Assembly (NCBI GenBank): GCA_905215115.1
Contig: CAJMOP010000119.1
Coordinates: 1-5,760 of the forward strand
Source of the DNA: an uncultured bacterium
GTDB lineage: Bacteria > Actinomycetota > Coriobacteriia > Coriobacteriales > Coriobacteriaceae
Length of the DNA: 5,760 nucleotides
Reading direction: 5' to 3'
Shown here one piece after another: positions 1-4,694 of this stretch. The translations under genes and the position numbers were made by a program. The notes under the pieces are model-generated. The model saw only the letters and a program-made list of their open reading frames with translations, was not told the origin of the DNA and searched no databases. Position 1 is the first letter of the stretch, and each line of letters opens with the position of its first letter.

Positions 1-2
1 AG

Positions 3-539
3 GCCGCCCGCGACGCGGAGCTCCGCCCGCTCATGGAGGACTTCGGGGGGATGGGCGCGGGCCAGCTTCCCCTAGCCTCGCCGAAGCTGGCGCTGCACCG
101 TGCGCTGCAGTACGCCGTGGAGTTCTGGCCCTACGTCATGAACGTGCTCGAAGACGGGCACCTGGAGCTCTCGAACAACGTCGCCGAGCAGGCCCAGCGA
201 ATCTTCGTCGTAGGGCGCAAGAACTGGCTCTTCAGCGATGCGCCACGCGGCGCGCGGGCGTCTGCGGCGATATACAGCGTCACCACCACGGCCAAGGCCA
301 ACGGGCTCAATCCCAGGCTTTACGTCGAGTGGCTGCTGACCGAGATGCCCAACGCCGGCGAGCTCACCGATGAGGTTGTGGACTCGTTCCTGCCATGGTC
401 GGATAGGGTACCTGAGTCCTGCAAGCTCGACCCAGCCGCTGCCGAGAAGGCCAAAGAGATGCCTGACGACTTCATAATTAACATCGACCCCGATGCGTTC
501 GACGACGAGATGGCGAACAACGCCGAGGAGGGCCTGTAG
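3..539 (+). CDS. IS66-family transposase, C-terminal part (5' end outside window)
   Basis: This frame is open from the left edge and gives 178 residues of the C-terminal part of an IS66 (DDE) transposase, the enzyme that cuts and joins the element's ends. Numbering from base 3, residues 50-62 read EDGHLELSNNVAE, the signature block around the late acidic residues of the catalytic domain. It is followed by VGRKNWLFSDAPRGA (about 69-83) and SAAIYSVTTTAKANGLNP (about 85-102), the hallmark of the IS66 C-terminal domain, which closes with the usual LPW motif (FLPWSD). Most family members read NNxAER, whereas this one reads NNVAEQ. An acidic tail of about 45 residues after LPW is longer than in many relatives. 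The first ATG in the window (33) is internal to the gene. Activity cannot be judged because the N-terminal two-thirds is missing from view. Confidence 0.92.
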   Translation, partial: AARDAELRPLMEDFGGMGAGQLPLASPKLALHRALQYAVEFWPYVMNVLEDGHLELSNNVAEQAQRIFVVGRKNWLFSDAPRGARASAAIYSVTTTAKANGLNPRLYVEWLLTEMPNAGELTDEVVDSFLPWSDRVPESCKLDPAAAEKAKEMPDDFIINIDPDAFDDEMANNAEEGL

Positions 540-573
540 CGACATAGCGGCCTAAGGCATACCGCAACGCAAA

Positions 574-629
574 GATGGAAACGTCCAGGACTTTTCCATC
601 CGTATGCCGGAATGGCCCTGGACGTTTCC
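574..629. repeat. Nested inverted repeats in the IS66 non-coding tail
   Basis: A perfect 13-bp inverted repeat joins 577-589 (GGAAACGTCCAGG) to 617-629 (CCTGGACGTTTCC). A second, mutually exclusive 8-bp pair, 574-581 with 593-600 (GATGGAAA / TTTCCATC), overlaps the left arm. The two stems cannot form together. No T-tract follows the outer stem, so it is not a standard terminator. Its place between the transposase stop and the terminal repeat suggests a structural or transposase-binding role in the IS end, which is inference. Confidence 0.6.
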
Positions 630-634
630 TGCTA

Positions 635-655
635 CGCGGTCATTTTGACGCTTAC
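635..655 (-). repeat. IS66 terminal inverted repeat (right end)
   Basis: Read from 655 on the minus strand, this 21-bp repeat begins GTAAGCGTCAAAATGACC. It matches the segment at 2038-2058 in 20 of 21 positions (T versus C at position 8), after which the two sequences diverge. The element interior lies to the left. The match to a second copy and the GTAA start both support this as the true IS boundary. Confidence 0.82.
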
Positions 656-658
656 GCT

Positions 659-1984
659 CTAATGCCTCCACCGCTTGTCGCGGGCGGGGTAGACGATCCA
701 GGCGGATGCGTAGCTTGCGATAAGGCAGACAATGACGCAGACGATGCTTGTCTGGAACCCGAATGAGTCATTGATAACGCCCCAGATTACGCTTGCGAAG
801 CCAATGCCGATGTCATTGGCGAGCAGGAACAGGGCGTTTGCGGCGCCCCAGCGCTCTGGCGGGGTGTTCTTTACCGCTACGCTTTGATTAAGTGGCAGGC
901 TTATGCCAGTGGCGAGACCATAGAAGATTCCGGACGCCAGGAAGACAGGTTCCCCGTACGGTGCGGCAAGTAGCATGAGGCAGCAGAGGATGCCGCACGC
1001 GACGGCTCCGGTCATTGTTTTGATTGCAGGTACGGTGTCCATGAAATGCTTTGAAATCATGCGAATGATAATCATGCTTACCGCGCTGATGGTGTAGAAG
1101 AGACCGGCGTGGGTATAGCCGAGAGTAGTACCGTACAGACCGGCAAAGAAGACGCCAAAGCCAAAAGTGGGGCACATGATCATCTGTGGGATGGCGCCAG
1201 GCAATGCGCGCGGCTCGAAGATGTTGAATGAGTCACGCAGGGTTCTCTTGGACACCTGGTCGCCTTCAGGATACTTTTCACTGTTAATTGTTTCGGATGT
1301 AGTTACTGTGGTGGAGCTGGGTGCCTGCCCGTCTTTTGAGTCGAGTTCGAGCCGGGTTTCCATTTTGATTCGGTATGCGCTGGAGCTTGGCAGAGTTTGC
1401 CATTTACTTTCATAGCGTGCGTTGAGGGCGATTACAAGCCCTGCAAACCCAACCAGGGCAAGGCCGACATAGAGGTTCGTTGAGGGATCGGTTCCTACTA
1501 GGTAAAGTGCGAAGGCTGGGCCGATGCTCATGGCGATAGCCTGTCCGAGGCCGTGGTATCCAATGCCTTCGCCGAGCCGTTCTTGCGGTAAGACGCTTGC
1601 TGCGGCGGTCGAGGCTGCTGTTGTTGCTGCGCCAAAGCCCACGCCTTGCAGCAAACGGCTGATTGTGAAGAGGGAGATGCCTTGAACGACAGCGGACAGT
1701 GCTGTTCCTGCTATGAGGATAGCGATGCCGGCGATGATAACGAGTGAGCACTTGCCGTTGTCGATAACAGGGCCGACGAACAGTCGTGCTAACGCGGCGG
1801 CAATGGAGAAGACGAGTGCAAGTACGCCGGCAAGGCTCGCACCGTAACCTTGGCCTGCCAGGAAGACGCTGGTTCCACTGTTGAGTCCTTGGCCCATGAC
1901 GAAGCAACAGAAGGTCAGCGCGATGATAAGCACGAAAATAAGCGACCACAGCTTCGGATGGTCGTCCTTACCGATATTTGGCAT
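659..1984 (-). CDS. MFS transporter, 12 predicted membrane segments, substrate unknown
   Basis: This encodes a 441-residue inner-membrane transporter of the major facilitator superfamily. The sequence shows two hydrophobic halves (about residues 12-190 and 262-432) joined by a long hydrophilic loop (about 191-260). A motif-A-like stretch G71-PVIDNGK-78 lies in the loop between helices 2 and 3. R110 follows in helix 4 (SRLLQGVGFG), and a motif-C-like G145-LGQAIAMSIGP-156 lies in helix 5. These features fit a proton-coupled drug or sugar exporter-type MFS protein, but no substrate can be named. The start at 1984 is chosen because a GGAGGG ribosome site lies 5 bases upstream. The longer open frame back to 2092 would run through the IS66 end and adds no MFS-like sequence. 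The stop codon (661-659) is only 3 bases beyond the IS66 boundary at 655, inside the expected target duplication, so the protein seems to have escaped truncation. It is transcribed towards the transposase gene. Confidence 0.88.
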   Translation of the reverse strand: MPNIGKDDHPKLWSLIFVLIIALTFCCFVMGQGLNSGTSVFLAGQGYGASLAGVLALVFSIAAALARLFVGPVIDNGKCSLVIIAGIAILIAGTALSAVVQGISLFTISRLLQGVGFGAATTAASTAAASVLPQERLGEGIGYHGLGQAIAMSIGPAFALYLVGTDPSTNLYVGLALVGFAGLVIALNARYESKWQTLPSSSAYRIKMETRLELDSKDGQAPSSTTVTTSETINSEKYPEGDQVSKRTLRDSFNIFEPRALPGAIPQMIMCPTFGFGVFFAGLYGTTLGYTHAGLFYTISAVSMIIIRMISKHFMDTVPAIKTMTGAVACGILCCLMLLAAPYGEPVFLASGIFYGLATGISLPLNQSVAVKNTPPERWGAANALFLLANDIGIGFASVIWGVINDSFGFQTSIVCVIVCLIASYASAWIVYPARDKRWRH

Positions 1985-1989
1985 GAGAA

Positions 1990-1995
1990 CCCTCC
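1990..1995 (-). promoter_or_regulatory. Ribosome binding site of the MFS gene
   Basis: GGAGGG on the minus strand ends 5 bases before the ATG at 1984. It is the site that decides the start codon, because no comparable site precedes the upstream in-frame start at 2092. Confidence 0.8.
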
Positions 1996-2013
1996 GTTGA
2001 TTCCAATACTCGT

Positions 2014-2042
2014 ATTCTACGTCTGCAAAAGTGAGATGTAAG
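2014..2042 (-). promoter_or_regulatory. Candidate hybrid promoter for the MFS gene using the IS66 end
   Basis: On the minus strand, TAGAAT (2019-2014, 5 of 6 matches to the -10 consensus) lies exactly 17 bases downstream of CTTACA (2042-2037, 4 of 6 matches to the -35 consensus). Five of the six -35 bases are the outermost bases of the IS66-type end at 2038. The -10 box overlaps a small inverted repeat, AATAC-TC-GTATT (2005-2016). The predicted start of transcription is near 2007, giving a leader of about 20 bases before the start codon. Outward -35 boxes at IS ends that form hybrid promoters are well known, but this one is inferred from spacing and sequence only. Confidence 0.45.
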
Positions 2043-2058
2043 CGCCAAAATGACCGCG
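2038..2058 (+). repeat. Solitary IS66-type terminal repeat (element remnant)
   Basis: This segment begins GTAAGCGCCAAAATGACC and matches the right end of the left-hand IS66 element (655-635, minus strand) in 20 of 21 bases. Its orientation implies that the element body lay to the right, yet what follows within a few tens of bases is the coding sequence of an ATPase C-terminus, not IS66. It is therefore best read as the end of a second, mostly deleted IS66 copy. The exact inner break lies somewhere between about 2059 and 2077. The 8 bases to its left (AGTGAGAT, 2030-2037) do not match GCTCTAAT at 656-663. Confidence 0.75.
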
Positions 2059-2077
2059 CCTTAACAACCCGCTGGGC

Positions 2078-2788
2078 TTGAGGCAGAATCATCGCATCGA
2101 CTTATCCTGGAAACTGCCTGACGAAGGCGACAGGATGCTTATCGGCAAGGCGGCAAATCTTAACGAGAGCCAAATCCAAGAGCTTGCAAAGCTTCAGCGA
2201 GGCGTTGCAGCAATATATCAGAACGAATGGATCGAACCTGTCCTCTGTCACATCGAACCGCATGAACGCGGCCTAGAGTACTCGCCGACACAGAGCAAGC
2301 ACAGCGCGAAGGACAAGGCTTCTTCTGAAGAGCTTCGCTATCTCAACTCTTGTGTGCTTAATCCGTTCAAGCTCGATGAGCCAAGGGAATACAACTTCTG
2401 CGACTGTGTGCACAAGATGGACATACCTGACTCCATGAAGGCACGCTTGATTGAGATGGCAGGGACTCCTCTGTCCTCGAGGAAGCCACTGTTTGAATGG
2501 TGTGCTTATAGGTATTTCAATATTGGACGCATCCTCGACGACGCCAGGGATTTATCTGCCGACAGCCTCAAAGAGAGGCTTTGCTCCCATCTGCTTTCAA
2601 GCTGGAAATTCGAAGATGACTCCTCACCCGAAAGCTGGGGACCAATCCAATACCTGTTCATTCAGTCGATGCTTAACGCTCATCTCAACGAGCTGAGAAA
2701 GAGGGGTACCGGCATCGAGACAACGGAAAAGGCCTCAGCACTCGCCGAAGTATCAGCGGTCTTATCTCAAACAAGGCCGGTGATCTAA
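2078..2788 (+). pseudogene. HerA/FtsK-like ATPase, C-terminal remnant lacking its 5' end
   Basis: About 236 residues remain. Numbering from the TTG at 2078, residues 13-19 (LPDEGDR), 21-36 (LIGKAANLNESQIQEL) and 41-57 (RGVAAIYQNEWIEPVLC) resemble the final part of the motor domain in HerA/DUF87-type ATP-binding proteins found next to secreted toxins and mobile elements. The rest (58-236) looks like a family-specific C-terminal domain that I cannot name. The Walker A and B motifs, which would lie upstream, are missing. The frame is open only back to 2054, where it meets a stop inside the IS66 end, so the gene has lost most of its 5' part there. TTG 2078 or ATG 2135 could start translation, but neither has a convincing ribosome site. 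The stop codon directly abuts the toxin ATG (TAAATG), which suggests an original operon and perhaps a role in handling or exporting the toxin. The family call is from recall of sequence pattern; I am moderately sure. Confidence 0.6.
2773..2785 (+). promoter_or_regulatory. Ribosome binding site of the toxin gene, inside the ATPase 3' end
   Basis: AAGGccGGTGATC closely resembles the full anti-SD complement AAGGAGGTGATC, with one extra base in the middle. It ends 3 bases before the ATG at 2789, giving a usual distance from the core. It lies within the last codons of the ATPase frame, consistent with coupled translation. Confidence 0.55.
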
Positions 2789-4065
2789 ATGGCGTTTGAA
2801 AATATAGAGCAATTAATGCCGGATACGACCGAAACGAGATTGGCCTTCGAGGAGGCGCAACGCACCGTTGCTGATTGTGCAGATGCCGCATGGCGGGATA
2901 TTTCTTCCGGCGATGTCCTAACCGCGAGCATTTCAACAGTTCAAGAAGCCGCAGATGACGCCTGGAAAGCATGCGAGCCAACACTCAACGCTGCAGGCGA
3001 AACTGTCCGCGATGGCGCAAGGAACGGAGCTTATCTTGGCGGCAGGTTCGTACTTGGAGTTGCCGACGTTGGAGAAAACGCATATGTCGGTGTTCAATCG
3101 AATATTGAACTACTGGCCGAAGACGAAGAAGCAGCGGTGAAAACCGCGCAAACACACGCTGTTGACGATGCAGCCAACGCCTGGGGCGACTTCATGGAAG
3201 CCGATGAGCAGATACGGGAAATCGGAGACTATGTCGAAACTGGAGGCGAAATCGCCACTGAAGTTGCGCTTGGTGCCGTAGCCGTCACCGCTTCTGCCCC
3301 TGCAGCACTCGCTGCTGGGGCTGTACTCGTTCTTGACGAAATGGGAAAGAGCTTGGAAGCCGGCGCTGAAGACGGTGAGATATCTCAGGAGGATATCGTC
3401 GGAGAAGTCGTTGCGGGAACTGTTACGGCAGCAACGCTTCTTGCCGGACGAGGTCTAAATAACTTTCTTGCCTCAAAGGCAGCAGAATCGGGCGCAAGCT
3501 CACGAATTCTGGATGATGCCGGAAAGGCAATTTACGAAGGCGACCGACTGCTTCCCAATAACGAGTTTGCGATCGACGGCGTGAAGTGTGCAACCGACGA
3601 TCTCGGGCAGCTTTACCGCGTTGGCGACGACCTCGTTCCGAACATGAGCTATGAGATCAATGGGTATAAATACGTTACCGATGCAATGGGTAGGGTCGAA
3701 TCGGCCGAAGGCTTCTTACAACTAAAGACCCACGAAGGTCGTTTGACCATCAAGGACACTATCCAGTCAATCGGAAAAGGGTTTGAAGAGCTTTTTGATC
3801 AAAGAGGCCATCTGATTGCCGACCGATTCAATGGATCAAATGGCCTTGAGAATATTGTCGCCATGGGCGGCGAGGTTAACCAAAAGCCTATACAGCAATC
3901 GAGCAAAAATGCGCCGATGCTTTGGCTGATGGCGCTGAAGTGTTTTTCAAGGTTGAGCCACTTTATGAGGGCGGGTCATTCAGGCCTAGCTCGTTTGCTA
4001 TCACGGACATTATTGACGGCGAAGAGACGGTTACGTTTCTTCTTAACACTGCAAAGGAAATGTAA
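2789..4065 (+). pseudogene. Polymorphic toxin with C-terminal DNA/RNA non-specific endonuclease domain, frameshifted
   Basis: The predicted product is a secreted nuclease effector that would degrade nucleic acid in rival cells. The N-terminal part (about 1-150) is acidic, alanine-rich and helical. Two hydrophobic stretches follow (about 155-181 and 204-223). Next come two copies of a pre-toxin motif (254-309), then a nuclease domain with DQRGHLIADRF (D337-F347, catalytic-type H341, similar to the DRGH motif of this superfamily) and ENIVAMGGEVN (metal-ligand-type N364). The frame is broken just after N364. In the frame actually read, it ends in unrelated sequence and stops at 4072. In the -1 frame from 3883 the sequence reads KAYTAIEQKCADAL, then KVEPLYEGGSFRPSSF, and ends in TAA at 4063-4065, exactly the expected nuclease C-terminus. 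One extra A in the run at 3882-3885 restores a 425-residue protein. As written it is probably inactive, but a sequencing error is possible. No signal peptide or clear WXG/LXG domain is visible. Confidence 0.85.
3548..3715 (+). repeat. Tandem duplication of a 28-residue pre-toxin motif
   Basis: Toxin residues 254-281 and 282-309 are two adjacent degenerate copies of exactly 28 residues each. They share the pattern L-x-P-N, F/Y-x-I-D/N-G, K, T-D and G-Q/R (LLPNNEFAIDGVKCATDDLG and LVPNMSYEINGYKYVTDAMG). A single copy of this NGYxYxTDxxGR-type segment commonly precedes the nuclease domain in YeeF-like toxins. Here it is doubled. The DNA has diverged, so the duplication is not recent. Confidence 0.6.
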
Positions 4066-4448
4066 TGAGTGAAAAGAAGATGCTACAAGGGATAGCTTCA
4101 ATTCTTGAGGAAACCCTCCCCGAAGACTGGAGCAAGGTCGTGTTTTACGCCGAGTACGCCGAGGGTGCGTTCTCTATTGAGTATTACGTTGCTGGCAGCG
4201 GAAAAGACGACTTCGTTAAATGCTTTGACCAAAAAGGCGTTTCGAGGGCATCCTTGATGAAAAACTTTATGGCTATCAACAAGTTCATTGAACCTGAAAG
4301 GGCCGCGCTTAAGCCCGAAAAGAGATGGGGATCGATGACGCTTATTCTCCATTCCAACGGCAAGTTCAAAGTTGATTACGACTACTCCGACATGACAGAA
4401 AACGCTTACGCCCGAAAGAAGGCCTGGAAAAAGAAATATCTCGCCTAG
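4065..4448 (+). CDS. YezG/DUF600-family immunity protein
   Basis: This 127-residue cytoplasmic protein is expected to bind and neutralise the nuclease toxin encoded just upstream. The family pattern is clear: PEDWSKVVFYAEYAEG near the N-terminus (W22), and a C-terminal block from W88 that reads WGSMTLILHSNGKFKVDYDY (to Y107) and ends in AWKKKYLA, matching the YezG signature of N-G-K-F-x-x-D-Y-x-Y followed by a final W-x-x-K-Y-L. The length is close to the family norm. The ATG overlaps the original toxin stop codon by one base (TAATG), and AAGGA (4054-4058) lies 6 bases upstream, so translation is likely coupled to the toxin. The gene has no visible damage, unlike its partner, so the cell may keep immunity without a working toxin. 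Known pairs place YezG-type immunity with YeeF-type nucleases, which agrees with the toxin call. Confidence 0.9.
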   Translation: MSEKKMLQGIASILEETLPEDWSKVVFYAEYAEGAFSIEYYVAGSGKDDFVKCFDQKGVSRASLMKNFMAINKFIEPERAALKPEKRWGSMTLILHSNGKFKVDYDYSDMTENAYARKKAWKKKYLA

Positions 4449-4467
4449 CAACGAACGGTCTGGGAAA

Positions 4468-4548
4468 TCACCGCAAAGCCACCCGTGCATACTCTTCGAG
4501 CGCACGCGTCGTCGGCAACGTTTCGACCAGCGCGTTTTTGGGAGCCAT
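4468..4548 (-). pseudogene. Possible 5' remnant of a minus-strand gene (26 codons)
   Basis: A short frame begins at ATG 4548 with AGGGG (4558-4554) placed 5 bases upstream. It reads MAPKNALVETLPTTRALEEY and six more residues to a TGA at 4470-4468. Codon choice is GC-rich and coding-like (GCG CTG GTC GAA ACG), closer to the DUF1846 gene than to the adjacent immunity gene. I do not recognise the protein. It could be the start of a resident gene cut off by arrival of the toxin cassette, a small real gene, or chance. Confidence 0.28.
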
Positions 4549-4595
4549 GCAAACCCCTGTTCAACATTCCTCGGGAGTAATTGCTCTCTATGACG

Positions 4596-4628
4596 AATGG
4601 GATTCCCCATCGGGGAATCCCATTTTTT
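4596..4628 (+). terminator. Rho-independent terminator
   Basis: A perfect 13-bp stem (AATGGGATTCCCC, 4596-4608, with 4612-4624) closes on a 3-base loop and runs into six T residues (4623-4628). It lies 148 bases after the immunity gene stop and would end plus-strand transcripts of the toxin-immunity operon. It also insulates the next gene, whose promoter begins immediately after it. The stretch between 4449 and 4595 has no convincing plus-strand gene or RNA gene. Confidence 0.9.
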
Positions 4629-4635
4629 GTTGCCG

Positions 4636-4672
4636 ACGACGTCCGGTATAATTTTTCCGTTTACGACGTCGT
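4636..4672 (+). promoter_or_regulatory. Promoter of the DUF1846 gene with flanking repeats
   Basis: A perfect consensus -10 box, TATAAT, lies at 4647-4652. No good -35 is present; the best-placed hexamers lie in the terminator's T-tract (TTTTTG, 4624-4629, 17-base spacer). The 8-mer ACGACGTC occurs on each side of the -10, at 4636-4643 and 4663-4670, 27 bases apart start to start. The second copy extends to a perfect 10-bp palindrome, ACGACGTCGT (4663-4672). A weak -35 with symmetric sites around the -10 suggests a regulator-bound promoter, which is inference. Confidence 0.55.
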
Positions 4673-4694
4673 TCGGAAAGGGATGCCGACCTCT

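Larger units (their letters stand above)
1..655 (+). mobile_element. IS66-family insertion sequence, right part
   Basis: This is the right end of an IS66-type element whose left part lies outside the window. It holds the 3' end of the DDE transposase (stop at 539), about 115 bases of non-coding tail, and a terminal inverted repeat that finishes at 655. Read inward on the minus strand, the end starts GTAAGCG, the GTAA-type terminus typical of IS66 elements. IS66 elements normally make 8-bp target duplications, so bases 656-663 (GCTCTAAT) are the expected duplication, but the other copy cannot be seen. The boundary at 655 is supported independently by the near-identical repeat at 2038-2058, which begins with the same GTAAGCG. 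Whether the accessory genes that accompany many IS66 transposases are present cannot be judged here. Confidence 0.85.

Noticed and set aside
577..629. The 13-bp inverted repeat as a bidirectional terminator between the transposase and MFS genes
   Set aside because: The loop is 27 bases and no T-tract follows the stem on either strand. It is better seen as part of the IS end.
1410..1949. Open frames of 179 and 95 codons on the minus strand inside the MFS gene
   Set aside because: They are shifted-frame translations of the MFS gene, rich in R, H and C, with no membrane or domain pattern.
635..2058. A composite transposon defined by the two visible IS66 ends
   Set aside because: Both visible ends have their element interior pointing away from the MFS gene, so they cannot by themselves act as the two outer ends of a mobile unit. 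The 8-bp flanks (GCTCTAAT and AGTGAGAT) also differ.
1985..2092. A longer MFS protein starting at 2092 with 36 extra N-terminal residues
   Set aside because: The extension crosses the IS66 end, has no ribosome site, and is not MFS-like. The ATG at 1984 has GGAGGG five bases upstream.
3880..3886. Programmed -1 ribosomal frameshifting at CCAAAAG
   Set aside because: The heptamer is not a canonical slippery site (compare A-AAA-AAG) and I saw no clear downstream stem. Toxins of this family are normally read in one frame. A one-base loss in an A run is simpler, although a test of translation could reopen this.
4449..4595. A tRNA or small RNA gene in the intergenic region
   Set aside because: I found no cloverleaf, no T-loop in context and no CCA end. 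The only strong structure is the terminator, and no clear promoter precedes it within this stretch.
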